Below are positions 49,740 to 61,418 of a stretch of DNA of 64,000 nucleotides, one piece after another (within the stretch, counting starts at the first letter, position 1; each line of letters starts with the position of its first letter). The stretch lies in NCBI GenBank assembly GCA_026018925.1, contig JAKSZU010000003.1:189755639-189819638 (forward strand), given 5' to 3'. The notes beneath the pieces are model-generated. The model ran no database searches, was not told the origin of the DNA, and was given only the letters and a program-made list of their open reading frames with translations. Position numbers and translations under genes: made by a program. The DNA comes from Tupaia tana. Its lineage: Eukaryota; Chordata; Mammalia; Scandentia; Tupaiidae.

Positions 49740-49900
49740 AAATGATCCTGGCTTCTAGTGCTGGTTCTGAGAGTGGCTGTGTGACTTTGGGTAACCTCTC
49801 TGAGCTCCATCTCTAAAACAGGAATAATGAACCTATTTTTAGGCTTAAAATGGAGTATCACTTACGATGAGTCTGACACGTAAGAGATACCGAATTCATA
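49740..49900 (+). repeat. MIR remnant
   Basis: TGGCTGTGTGACTTTGGGTAACCTCTCTGAGC, then CTCTAAAACAGGAATAAT, in forward MIR order. Confidence 0.85.
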
Positions 49901-52900
49901 TCAATTCATTATCTTTTTGGATAATTCAGGCAAAAGCTTTGGTAGGCTAAAGAGCCTGATGATCGAAACTAAAATGAGGTTTGGCAGGTAAGCTTTATTT
50001 TCTTTCCCTGCTGTTCAGAACTAATCATGTGAACATACATATTGTAGAATTTGTATAACTGGAAGGAATCAAAGAACTTCTGCCCTATGGTTTTTCAGCG
50101 TCTTTCACATGTATAAACGTGTTCTAGGCAAGGCAAAATTTCTGTTCCACAAGGACAGGGACTAGGTCTGTCTTGTCCACTGCCATGTAATCGCTTTCAA
50201 TGAGTTGAATTAATTTAAATGAAATTTTAAAAGATATTTGTTGCGCTCCTACCCCACGTGAGGCACACAGGGTTATTGACGACTCATGTAGTAGATGGAG
50301 GAACGTCTGACATAGACACTGGAGGGAGGAGCCTGGGCACAGGAACATGGCCTGGGATTCCCAAGTTGTCAACCCTCCCCAGCACGGGCTGCACAGTCCA
50401 CAGGAAGCTTCGTTTGTTAATTACCTAAATCAGGAGCTCTTCAAATAAAAATAATGTTAAACCAGAGGTATCTCCTTTCAAAAGCACAGAAGATCTACCA
50501 ATTTTTGGAGAATCCTAAGCTCAAGATCATGATCCAGACTGCGGGAATAAGATGCTTGGGTCAGGAGCACAGAGAAGTGGACCACCAAGCATTGGAATTC
50601 TTTGCATAAAACATGTTTACTAAGGATGGGTCAAGACAAGGCACTTGTGCTGAGTGAAGTAGTGATTGCAGTCAGAGATGGCTGCTCACCTCTAGGTGTC
50701 CTATTTTTTTTTATTATGATTTAGAAAAGGCTTAACATCAGTAAAAACCCAGTTTGCCTTTTCTCTCCCCTGTTCCTTGGCCACTGTCATCACCAGCTCT
50801 AAGTCTCATTGAGTAATCATGTATGTGGTCACTTGGCGGTTCCTTTCTTTAAAAAAGGGCAGTGTTAAAGAAAAAAGACCACATTTCACACTATAGGAAT
50901 AAATATGAGGATGAAATGAGCCAAATGATCCCATCTCCAACTTATCCTTTGTTCTCTTGGGGTATTTGTAGGGAGAGGCAGTTCTCAGGTAGGGGGCTCT
51001 GGGTTAAGCCCAGCAGTGTAGTTAAAGACCAAAGAGAACCTTAGAGAAACCTACCCATCAAACTGAGAAAATATTCAGGATTTGCAAAATTCATTTCCAT
51101 CTTAAGTCTTAATCTCTTTGTAGATATCTCTGTTTAATAAATCTCAGATCGACATCTACCTTTCCAGGGTCAAAGCAAAGAGCTCGAGAAGACATAGGCA
51201 ATCCATGTGATCCAGTTTGATCCAGTTTAGAGTGATAACAAATAACCTCATAACTGGTTGCCATGCTTCTGACATAAAGATTCAGAAGTAATCCATTCAT
51301 TGCCTCATGTATTAAAAAAAAATAATAACAGAAGATTAAAAGGAGCTATCAGAAAATGCGATATATTTTTTCAAAGGTGAAAACCAGAATCTTGGAAGCT
51401 TAACGGACTAGGAAGTAAGGTGCAGTTGAATTCATTAAATTCAGAAGCCAAGAACAACACAAATAATTTTTAAAATGATGAGAATAATATACAGGCCAAT
51501 ACTCAGATGTGATGTGCCATTGCCAGGTCGATTTTCAATTACATTTCACTGATGTATTCATTTGTTTCTTAATGTGCTCATCTTGCCCATTAAGAATAAT
51601 TAGCAGCTTTGCTTAGAGATTTACCGGCTTCTGGCAATATCCCCCCCCCCCCCCCCCAACCTTTGTGTTGTTGTTGTTGACATCCACTTTTACTTTTTTA
51701 GAAAGTAATTTTTGGATAATATCCTACAACTGTTATATAATGTAGGCTTCCTAAAATTTTAAAGGAAACATGTAAACAGTAATTTTTAAATAAGCTTGTT
51801 TTGATCTATATGCATTAATAGGATGTGATTCAGGGAATTAGTTATTCTTACAGAGAGTGGGCACACAAATAGAAAAAAAAATTCATTCATATTAACCTCA
51901 CTCAGTAAAACAGACTACAACGAAAGCCAATTTTAAGCTCTGTTAGCAAATCAAGAATAACAGTATTAAAAGCAGGAAAAACACGTTGCCAATTTTTAGG
52001 CTTTAGGCCTGCTTTCTCCTCTTAATTAAGAAAAATTAGATCTAGTTACCACAGAAAAAGGTACATAAACATAGAACTATATGATAAAAAGTAAACTCCA
52101 TCAGGTAAGTCCTAAGAGATGAAATAAAACACAACTACCAGTTTGGGTCTGCGTCCTGAAAGAACCTACTTTATCTACATTGTAAAGTTCTTCCCCTCCT
52201 GCCCTTTGGCACCCTGCTATATTAAACCCATTGTAAAACCCAGCACAATAAAGCACTCTCAGGGCTGAGCTTCTGAGGACCAAATGTTAAAAATCCATTT
52301 TCTTGGGAGGGGGCTGTACCAATCATTTCTTTGAAAGGCCGGCAGAGTGAATACAGGATCTGAGATTTCCTCTCTGGTTTCAAGAGCTGGCATGGCATCT
52401 CTGCTGTTTAAAGCAAAGGTGTGTTAATTAATGACATTAGCATTGCCTCCCATCTTTGGAAGCGCTGTAGTTTGGCTCAATAATAATTGTAGTACAATTA
52501 AATTTACATGCTGACTACAGATGCTTCCCCTAGTTTGATAAAAAGTTCTAATTGGTTTCTGATGCTATTAAATAAGACACCTGCTGACTTGAGAAAAGCC
52601 TCAGGTTACTGGGCCCAATCTGAAAGTTTCTGTGGCTCAAATGACCTCTTCTTGGCCAATAATCCTGCCTTTTTTTTTTCTCCCCCTCCAAAAAACATCC
52701 GCTTGGGCTAAGCCAGCAGCATACCTGAGCTTCCTCTTGCTCTGTTCCCTGACATGTGGAGGAGGAGCACACTGAAATGATACATGCACAGAATAACTCA
52801 GAAGAAAGCAGACTGAGTGAAACAACACCAGCTCATCTTCAGGAATATTTTGAAAAACTTGCGACAGTCTCAAGATCATGATGAAAATCCTGCATATTAA

Positions 52901-54053
52901 AAAAGGAAGCACCTTTTATGATCTCTTTCCCTTGTGTGAAAGGCCAAGATTGGGATTGGCTGTTTTTCCTTCCTGATTTTTTTTTTTTTTTTAAGTCTGT
53001 CAGGCAATGAGCTGGGGGAGCTCTGTAGAGCACACAGTGCTGCTGAACAGTACCAGCCACTGAGCTTCCTATAACTCCTTTCTCGGCTTCAAGCAGCCCT
53101 AGTGGCGCTGCTGCAAATCCTATTTTCCAAAAACTGTACAGCAGAGGTAGAAAAGAAAAGAAAAACTAGGCTTGATGTAAGATGCCACCCAAATCAAAAA
53201 CTGCTGTGGCATTTTAGGAGCCTAAAATTTGAATAAGAAGACAGCCTCCCTCAAAAAGTAAAGGTAAGGCACATCCCTCCCCCCCCAAAAAAAAGTCCAG
53301 AACAAACATATCTTCCACTTTCCCTCTCAATTTCTAATGACTATTAACTGCCCTGAGCAAATCAGCTCACCTGCTAAAGTAGCCACAAATTATGCTTGGC
53401 TTTCTTAGAGTACAGTTCAATTTTCATGAACTCTGTGTACATATTAGTAAAGCATAATCTAATATAATAGGGTTTGAACTGTAATAGCGTAGCAGGGAGA
53501 AAAAAGAGATGGTCTTTATTATCCTAAATAAAAGGAAATAATGAAGAACTGATAGCTGTTTCCAGTGGGGGAATATAGGTAACTCTTGCCAATTAGAGTT
53601 GGTACAATATTTCATGGTACATACACTATCAGATAAATACATACTAGATAATAACAAACATGAAGCTGAAAGTTAATATTTGCAAGCAATATCTAATTCC
53701 ATAAATATTAAATACTATATTTTATACTGGCAAATTTCAATGGCAGTAACAGAATAAGGAAGCCTGAAAATTACTACGAGACAAATTTTCATATTGCCTG
53801 AGAGGCTCATAAAATGTAGACTCCTTTAAAGAGAAATGTCTATAAAAAAAAAAAATCCAGGAAAAGAAAAAAAACCCACGTAATCATACGCAATGAATTC
53901 ATATATTTCTACTTTTTCTTAATTACTTATCATGTGTGTGAGGGGGAAACGCTCTTTTAATACCCCATGCTGTCTTTCTTTATATCAATTGTTACTCAGC
54001 CGGGAGAAAAGGAATGAGCACAACAAACCCGTTTTCTATCTGAATAAGGATAC
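49901..54053. other. SINE-free CAMKMT intron
   Basis: No exon or lineage SINE. It contains a 17-base C run (51641-51657). An AT-rich stretch at 52420-52510 has several TAAT/ATTA cores (TTAATTAATGACATTAG). Nothing else is recognised. Confidence 0.5.
51641..51657. repeat. Poly-C run (poly-G on the CAMKMT sense strand)
   Basis: Seventeen consecutive C after GGCAATAT. In the CAMKMT transcript this is 17 G, which could fold as a G-quadruplex. Confidence 0.95.
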
Positions 54054-54117
54054 TTCTGATGGCCTTTTCATTCCCATCAGTTAACAGAACTTCTTTGACA
54101 TCTGCAGAAATAGCAAC
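54054..54117 (-). CDS. CAMKMT: CAMKMT internal exon (VAISADVKEVLLTDGNEKAI)
   Basis: This 64-nt exon reads on the minus strand as VAISADVKEVLLTDGNEKAI, then R and a first base A completed by the next exon. It is identical to human CAMKMT as I recall it. LLTDGN is the acidic post-I loop that contacts the ribose of S-adenosylmethionine in class I methyltransferases of this family. The acceptor is unusual: CAG directly preceded by 22 T (A-run at 54121-54142 on plus). The donor is GTATCC (54048-54053), weaker than the GTAAGT of its neighbours. The upstream exon ends on a whole codon (Met), so the join is clean. Confidence 0.97.
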
Positions 54118-54142
54118 CTGAAAAAAAAAAAAAAAAAAAAAA
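54118..54142 (-). promoter_or_regulatory. Homopolymer 3' splice site of CAMKMT
   Basis: On the minus strand, 22 consecutive T run straight into CAG, the acceptor of exon 54054-54117. The whole polypyrimidine tract is one homopolymer. Confidence 0.85.
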
Positions 54143-55220
54143 GGAGCACAGCAAACAATGAGCAAATATGCTTGTCTGTGTGGAAGTGAAGACAGGAGTG
54201 ACAAGCCTTCAGTATCATGCTTCCTCACCTATTTCTCTGTAACAATCTTCAATCTTTTTTCATTTTATGTCTGCATTATTTTAATCATTCAATCAAATCA
54301 GTCAATACTTTTATCATTCCATTTGCGGGAGCCTCTATCTTGCTATCATTCTGTTCGGTAATTGCATTGTGACAGCGGATGATGGTATTCTGAGAGGCTT
54401 TCATTTGTGGGCTTCTGTTTATCTAGTAGAGCCATCATACAAGGCTGTCACTCTGCCTTTCAGCTTGCTTCTGTCTGACTGCCTGATGCCCTTCATATAA
54501 CTTTGCATTGCAGGCAGATGGCTTTGTGAGGGTAATTTTTTTGTGAGCTTTGACATGCTCGCACATTGGGCTGTAACCTCGACACATTGTATAAGAGCGA
54601 CAGGTTTGTCAAATGCCAATCAGTGTAACAATATGCTTTTATTTGTAGAGACATAAAAACTTGTCTAATGCACTGTGCTGCTACATAATATCTCCTGAAT
54701 ACATGACTCAGAACCCAGAGAATGGGGAACGACGTTCCTGAATGGCCAATCTAATTCAAAAGAATCTAATTACTGAGCGCTCTGGATCATGTTTGTTGGT
54801 GTAATAATGCAGGCAAAACATTAGCAGCTATATCATGGTGCTCCAACTGTGATTCGCCGGGCTATTCCTGTATCTTAGCAAATGGGACTATAATCTGAAA
54901 AAAAAAAAAAAAAAAGAAAGAAAGAAAAAAAGAAAAAGAAAAAGAAAAAGCTTTCGCTATGGCAAAGAAAGACTGTGCGAGGCCTGGAATGTCACAACAA
55001 GCGATATTGACTACACTGAGGTAAAATGTTTCTGCTCATCGAGGCAACCATAAAATCAATATGATCCGAAAGTAAGTCAATCTAGAAGGTCTCTCAAGAC
55101 CCGGCAGCTTGACCGCAGCTGATGCTGTTGACGGTTCTCTGACCCAGCAGTTGGAGGCCCTGGAACATTTTTCCTTTTGTTCCTCCCTCTGAATGGGATT
55201 GGAATTGAGAAAAGACCTAC
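54143..55220. other. Short CAMKMT intron with conserved-looking sequence
   Basis: The intron runs 54118-55220 (1103 bp). Most of 54360-54880 is complex, repeat-free sequence with motifs such as TCTAATTACTGAGCGC. An A/G-rich simple stretch lies at 54899-54950. Confidence 0.5.
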
Positions 55221-55275
55221 CATGAGCCCAGCCAAGCATGTCATGCCACCCCCTAGCTCACACACAGCAAGGTCC
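55221..55275 (-). CDS. CAMKMT: CAMKMT internal exon (DLAVCELGGGMTCLAGLM)
   Basis: This 55-nt exon reads on the minus strand as a G completing Arg, then DLAVCELGGGMTCLAGLM. ELGGGMTCLAG is motif I of the family, the glycine-rich loop that binds S-adenosylmethionine. Human CAMKMT has A in place of the first D, as I recall. The acceptor is CTTTTCTCTCTTTCAG (from 55276) and the donor GTAGGT lies at 55215-55220. It joins in phase to the AG that ends exon 57213-57273, and ends on a whole Met codon. Confidence 0.97.
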
Positions 55276-57212
55276 CTGAAAGAGAGAAAAGAAATGGTAG
55301 AACCCATACAAATGAGATGAAAATGGTCAGAGAGATATATATGTTACAAGAACCAATTGCCATCTGCAGTAAGAACGGCGTTACCAGGAAGTTGTAGAGA
55401 CATGACTGGGCTACCTCATGTCGTTTTGCGTTTTAAAAATAATTATGAAATAGAAAAGTCACAAAGCAGGCAAATCAGTGGGGGTTCCCTCATTAGCGTT
55501 CACTGCAACAGTACCACCGCTGAGCTGAAAAATCTGAGAAGGTTCCCTTTTTTCCCCTTGTCAATGGCGCTGTCTTTTAGAACTAAACTAGCTAGAGTAG
55601 CGAAAGATAATTGTTAGGAAAGGATAACACTGTTAATCCACATTCATTCCTTCAAAAACAGTTAGACAAGTAAACGAAGAATATATATGAGTGTGTGTAT
55701 ACCTATGTTACAGTCACAGAGGCAACACACACACACATAAATGCAATTCTGAATTTTAAAAAAAAATTCTAAAACCAACTGAAACATTTTGGAAAGCTGC
55801 ACCGCTCCCATAAGGCACAATTACACAAAGAGCATTTAGCAATTAACACTTAAATCACAATTGACCCCAACACACAACACACAACCCAGTGAGTAAACAA
55901 TGCAGGGACATAATATGGGTAAGCCAGCCAACCCGGGCTAAAGTAATGACTGGGCTCTGACTCCCCGGCGCTAAAGGAAAGCAGCTCAGAGTTAGAGCTG
56001 ACAGTCTCGTGTGGCACTCTGCACCTACTTTCCCTTTGTGCCTAAATATCAGCCCTCGACGTGTGACATTCTCGCCCTGGCCCACTGCTCGCTGATTGGA
56101 GCTCCAGTCAAGCTTAAGCAGAGCGAGATGAGCAAATGCCAGACATCCTGGGCAGCTCTGCAGCCCAAATTCAAAATCGCTTTTCTCTTATTTTTTATGC
56201 TTAGACTTGTAAGAGTGTTTCTTTCTCCCAGTTCAGGAAGTGTATTATCTCAAGGGGAGAAAAAAAATTTTTAATTAAAAAAGGGAGAGAAGTGAGAAGA
56301 AAGGGAAGGGAGAAGCCAGGTAAGGATATTCATATTTCAAAATACTCTTAGTGAGTATTTAGTTGTTCAAAGCGATTATAGACTGCTTGGTAAATATGGA
56401 CTCGTACGGCTTCAAAAAATACGTATTATTGACCCAATCTTGTAAGTACATATTGTTAAAATACATACCATGATCATTAATGGCTTGTCTGGAATCATAA
56501 TGGGCTATTCAAAAAATATATATATTGGATGACTTTAAGAAAATGAGCATTAAAATGAAAAACCTATACTTTCTGGGTCTACCAAACATCTTTAGAATTT
56601 TTAAGTAAAAGGAGTTATTTTTTTCTTCCCTTTTTCCTATATTATCCCATCAGAGTTTGATCTATATGATACACTAATAGTTGAAAACATTTAATTCTGT
56701 AGCATGAATCTGTAATAGTAATTGATATTTCACAAATAAATATTGTTAGAAATATAAAAAAAATCTTTAAAACCAAGAGTGGGATGGCATCTTTAAATAA
56801 TAGCTTTGAGGCATTTATTTATCAAATATTCTGTAGTGACTTCCCTAGCAGAAGTTTAAAGAATGTCTATATTGTTTTTTTGACCTTCACAATCAGTAGG
56901 ATTGATTGGAGCTTCCCTTTTGTTTCCCCCAAATCAAAGTGAAATAAAATGCCTTGAGTGGAAATCAAAAGCCTTTGACATATAGCAAAAAGCTTGCTGT
57001 GCAATATTAGTACCCAAAGGCAATTCAGATTTCTTTTCAGAAGCAACATGTGCTCACTGTGAACTTTCCCCCTTTCTTCCTGTTTTCCTTTCCTTCCTTT
57101 TTTTTTTTCTTTTACACAATTTATTTGAAGAACATCATCATGTCAATTTCTAATCTACAAATTCAATATCCATGATGGGCTAGAAAATATCTTTTAAGTG
57201 CAGTTTCCGTAC
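55276..57212. other. SINE-free CAMKMT intron
   Basis: A 1.9-kb intron without lineage SINEs. The stretch 55960-56180 is complex and moderately GC-rich (CCTCGACGTGTGACATTCTC, GCTGATTGGAGCTCC). No gene is recognised. Confidence 0.5.
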
Positions 57213-57273
57213 CTGAATATATTACTGTGCTTGAGGCAGTAGTAAGCCAAAACCTCTTCTGACGGCCAGACGC
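57213..57273 (-). CDS. CAMKMT: CAMKMT internal exon ([18 protein letters not shown])
   Basis: This 61-nt exon reads on the minus strand as GC (end of a Cys codon), then [19 protein letters not shown] and AG (start of Arg). Human has I for V and N for S here, as I recall. [10 protein letters not shown] is the helix before motif I that covers the cofactor pocket in the METTL21-like family. The acceptor is CTTCCTCTTGTATTTTGTAG (from 57274); the donor GTACGG (57207-57212) is moderate. It is the most upstream CAMKMT exon in the window; the preceding exon (about residues 90-125) must lie beyond 64000. Confidence 0.96.
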
Positions 57274-58048
57274 CTACAAAATACAAGAGGAAGGACTTTT
57301 GGATTATAGAAGTCATTCTCTTAAGAAATGGCTTTTAAAATTAATGTTCAGGAGAAGCTATTTCAACTCGAATCACACTTAACAATTATAACTTGTAACA
57401 GGTCATACTGCATGAGTTTTGTTGTTATTGTTTTTCTCATGGTGCTATTTATAACCCCTTTCTCCAGTAAAATCTCTAAGTATCATAAATAGATGTTACC
57501 AAATTTCAGTGGCAGCGGAACAGCGAAAACAATAACAACCAAAATGACAAATATCAGAAGTTTACATTTTTGATGGTGTTTCAGATCATCTTAGTCTTGT
57601 TCACATAAAATTAATAAGCATCAACTGAAGACCTGCTACATGGGCAGCCCAGGCTAAGCAAAAATAAAAGGAAAAATCACTTGCAGGAGTCAATAAAGCC
57701 ACTATATGTTTCTGTTTGATTTCATACTAATGTTTTAAAATATGTACAATTATTTCCTTTCTCCAATTAAAAGAAATCAAACTGGAGGATAAAATTAAGA
57801 AATTTTGATTTCATCAATTTTGGGACATCATTAAATTTAGCAATAATCTTACTCACTAAATTATGCGGATGGGCATTCTCTAAAAGTATCACCTGTAAAT
57901 CATTTATTTAGGAGACTTGGGCTTCAGGAGTGGATATGAATTGCTTAAAGAGAAGACAACCATGTTGGGGAATTATAGATTCTAGTGGTTATCACAGGAC
58001 GGTAGGATTATAAATGCTTTTAATTTCTTTATACTTATTTGTGTTTTC
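57274..58048. other. CAMKMT intron, unique sequence
   Basis: AT-rich, nothing recognised. Confidence 0.45.
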
Positions 58049-58070
58049 AAAAAATGTTTACATTGTGTAT

Positions 58071-58340
58071 GGGGGAACCAGCAGTTAGCGTAATGGCTAT
58101 GTCGCTGGACTCCCATGTAGTCGACCGCGGTTCGCGTCCCGGACCTGGTGGCTTAAAACTCACGCCGGGCGTGTGTGCGTGCGTGCCCAAGATCCCAAGA
58201 GGAGAATGGAGGAGAAGGGATTGCGGCGTGGCCATCCACCCTGGGGGGTGATTTCTCACTTTCTGTCTCTATGTCTCTCGTCTCTCTCTGTCTGTCTGGC
58301 GAGTGCACGCGCCCTATAGCAAAAAACCTCTCCAAAAAAA
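58071..58340 (+). mobile_element. SINE type A, subfamily A2 (very young)
   Basis: Head GGGGGAACCAGCAGTTAGCG, B-box GGTTCGCGTCCC, CTTAAAACTCACGCC and TCTCTATGTCTC. A perfect 22-bp target duplication lies at 58049-58070 and 58341-58362. CpGs are mostly intact. Confidence 0.96.
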
Positions 58341-58362
58341 AAAAAATGTTTACATTGTGTAT

Positions 58363-58885
58363 CATTACTCTTTAATCAGTACGAACTCTACCCTTATAAA
58401 TATTCTGTTTTTCCCAAAGATCAGACTCGAGGATTGGGCAGGACACCAGGCACTATGCACGGCCTGAGGTGGAGAATGCCGTGCAGTCCTGGGAGAGGGC
58501 AGCACGCAGTCTCCACCTCACACCAGGCACTCTGTTAATGGGTCTTGATGCAAAGTTGAAACAACTACAGAAGGCTTCATATTTTCTCCCTAGATGAATC
58601 TCCAACCTTGAGGAGCAAGAAATCCAAGCATTTCAGAGAAGAGGATATCAAAGAAATGGACAATAAAATGAGAAGAGATTTGAAAGGTAAACATCAAAAC
58701 AGTGAAGACGTGACTCCATAGAGCACTTGCTGCAGGGAGGTCCAGTCAGGTGAATTCATTACCTTAACCTCCTTGACACTTCTGATAGAAATGACGGCTT
58801 GGGGAGAAATAAGGAAAATCAGTAAGAAGTATTTGGAGTCATATTTAGAAGGCAAGTCAGAGGCAGTAGAGTGGAGCCGTCAAGG
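58363..58885. other. Unique intron sequence
   Basis: Nothing recognised. Confidence 0.4.
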
Positions 58886-58889
58886 TCTC

Positions 58890-59080
58890 ATGTACTTTCG
58901 AGATGTGGCGGGTCCCAGCCCCACGTCTGCCATCCCCTAGCCGAGTGACCTTGGACAGGTTACTTAACCTCTCTGTGCCTCAGGCTCCTCATATGTAAAA
59001 TATTATAATTGTAGTATCAACCTCATGGGATTGTATTGAAGATTAAGAGAGTAATATACATGCAACGGGCTTTGAACAGT
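58890..59080 (+). repeat. MIR remnant
   Basis: CGAGTGACCTTGGACAGG, TTACTTAACCTCTCTGTGCC and CTCATATGTAAAATATTATAA in forward MIR order. Confidence 0.88.
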
Positions 59081-59756
59081 TCTAACAATAAACTCAAACC
59101 AAAAGAAATTTACTTGTGGTTAATGTTATTCTCCTGCAAAGTGGGGCAGTGCATAGAAGAGAGAATATGGGGACTGAAAACAATGATCCCAATTACCAGA
59201 CAAGATGGAGAATCATTTCGACCTGCTCCTATTTTAAGTTTTGGCACAACCCCAAAGTCCTAGTGCCAGGCATAACTCCGCATAAAAAGAACTCTATAAA
59301 GACCAAGTACATGATCAAATTCTCTGAAGGAAGAGCCTGTTCTATATCAAGGGGATATAATCACCCCAACTATGAATTTCTTTGTACCTTTAGTACATGG
59401 CTTTGAGGTTTAAAAAAAAAATGATAGGGAAGGATATTTAATGAAAATTTAAGCCTTGATTAAGTAAAAAAAAGGTGACTTCTAAAATGCAGTCTTTTGA
59501 AATAGTTTTATTATAACTTTCTTTAAAAATTATAGGGACTGATTTTTAACTAAATTAAATACAAAAACACAAAGAGCGAAGTAAAAAAATTACCTAAAAT
59601 TCCACCACTAAGATAAAATTATGGTTAACATTTTGGACATCATTGCAAAATTATTTTTAGGCATAAAGATATTTTACACAAACGGGATCTTCTCATGCAG
59701 GTATTTAATAATCTGATTTTGCTGTACTCAATACATGGTATATAGCTTTCTATGAG
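59081..59756. other. Unique intron sequence
   Basis: AT-rich; nothing recognised before the target site of the HAL1-like element. Confidence 0.4.
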
Positions 59757-59776
59757 AATAAAAACATATTCTCCCT

Positions 59777-59980
59777 TTTCAGGGGACAGGAGAAATGAAG
59801 ATTTTCTACTCATAATTCAGCCTCCAGCAAGCAAAGCTAGCGTGGCAGGAGAGTTGAGCCCTTCCTTCAGAAGAAGATTCTGCATGGCCCCTGTGAACTA
59901 GATATTTCAGGGGACAGGAGAAATGAAGATGTTCTACTCATAATTCACCCTCCAGCAAGCAAAGCTAGCGTGGTAGGGAG
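59777..59980 (+). promoter_or_regulatory. 5' tandem monomers of the HAL1-like element
   Basis: TTCAGGGGACAGGAGAAATG recurs at 59778 and 59906, a 128-bp period. The shared block runs through CAAGCAAAGCTAGCGTGG. By analogy with monomer promoters of rodent L1s, this is probably the internal promoter. The second unit is partial. Confidence 0.85.
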
Positions 59981-60449
59981 CCCCTCTGGCCTTCTATCTC
60001 TGTCTCTGTGTCTCTGAGGTCTCTGTCTCTCTCTGCTCCTGTCTCCTCATTTTTTTGGTAATTTTTCTATATTGTGATTTTTCTTTTAAAAAAAGAACAG
60101 TAATTACAATTTTTTTTATTTTTTAATTTTTTTATCTTTTTTTTTCTTTTTGTTGTTTTTCTCTCTCTTTTTCATTTTCCTTTTTCTTGTCTCTCCACCT
60201 CCAATATCCATTCAATGTGTTTTTAGATGGATCTAAGAGCACTGTAGCTAAACATCCAAATACTAATAGGGTTAAAATATTTCCCAATATCTACTGAATC
60301 TGCTGCACCAGCGATCACAACAGAACGGCAAACAGATTCTAGATCACGTCTGTCTGCTTGCTCCTGAACATTCAGGCTGAACTTCAAGAATTTGAAAGAA
60401 ACACACCATCCATCAGATGACAAGAAATCACTGCCGGATCACGAGAAAT

Positions 60450-61418
60450 ATGGGAAAACGAGAAAATACCTCTCCTCCAAGGGAAAAGAGTAACTCTCCT
60501 TCATCCACAAGCAGTTCGGTGAAAGTCATGGAAATGTCTGATAAGGAATTTAGAGCATTCATAATGTCGAAGCTAACAGAGATGGAAGAGATGAGAGATA
60601 ATGAACTGCTAAAGAGAAAGGAGAAAGAAGTTGATGAGTTCCAGGAGATGAGGAAATTCTTGCAAGATCTAAAAGAGGAATTACACACTTTACAAAAGAC
60701 TCAAACAGAACTGCTAGAGATGAAGTCTATAATACAAGAAGTCAAAATCTCCCTTGAAAGTATTAAAAGCAGACTAGATCATTCAGAAAATAGAATCTCA
60801 GATGTAGAAGAGAAAATGGCTGGCCTAGAAAAATCCACCAGGAAGACTGAGAAAATGGCCCAAAAATTTGAGAATGATATGCGAGAAGTACTGGATACCA
60901 TCAAACATCCAAATATCCGGATAATTGGCATTCCAGAAGGTGAAGAGACCCATAAGGGCATTGATAATCTATTCCATGAAATCCTGCAAGAAAACTTTCT
61001 AAACCTAGAGAGGCATTCGAAGATCCAGTCCCAGGAAATACAAAGGACCCCAAATAGAATCAACCCAAGAAGATCTTCTCCAAGACACATTATAGCCAGG
61101 TTGACCAAAACCACAGACAAAGACAAGATACTAAGATTGGCAAGAGAAAAACATCAAGTTACCTACAAAGGACATCCCATCAGGCTAACAGCAGATCTCT
61201 CTTTGGAAACAATGCGAGTGAGGAGAGAATGGGAAAATATATTCAAAGTGTTACGAGAGAAGCAATTTCAGCCAAGAATACTGTACCCGGCAAGTTTATC
61301 TTTCAGGTGGGAAGAAAAGACAAGAACATTCTCAGATGAGCAAAACCTGAAAGAATTTACCAGCACCAGACCAGACCTCCAAGAAGTTCTCAAGGGTGTG
61401 CTCTATCAAGAAAATTAA
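60450..61418 (+). CDS. L1-type ORF1 protein, intact (322 aa)
   Basis: RNA-binding nucleic-acid chaperone of L1-like retroelements; it coats its own RNA as trimers in the cytoplasm (family knowledge). Start chosen at MGKREN, the usual L1 ORF1 beginning; an in-frame ATG 33 bases upstream (60417) is the alternative. Residues 1-30 are basic and Ser-rich. About 31-152 form a heptad-rich coiled coil. About 154-248 form the RRM-like domain (NIRIIGIPEGEE at 155-166, PRHIIARLTK at 211-220, GHPIRLTADLS at 241-251). About 252-322 form the C-terminal domain (RREW at 258-261, LYPASLSF at 278-285). The length is close to human ORF1p (338). There is no frameshift or stop, so decay is minimal. No ORF2 follows. 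Confidence 0.93.
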   Translation: MGKRENTSPPREKSNSPSSTSSSVKVMEMSDKEFRAFIMSKLTEMEEMRDNELLKRKEKEVDEFQEMRKFLQDLKEELHTLQKTQTELLEMKSIIQEVKISLESIKSRLDHSENRISDVEEKMAGLEKSTRKTEKMAQKFENDMREVLDTIKHPNIRIIGIPEGEETHKGIDNLFHEILQENFLNLERHSKIQSQEIQRTPNRINPRRSSPRHIIARLTKTTDKDKILRLAREKHQVTYKGHPIRLTADLSLETMRVRREWENIFKVLREKQFQPRILYPASLSFRWEEKTRTFSDEQNLKEFTSTRPDLQEVLKGVLYQEN

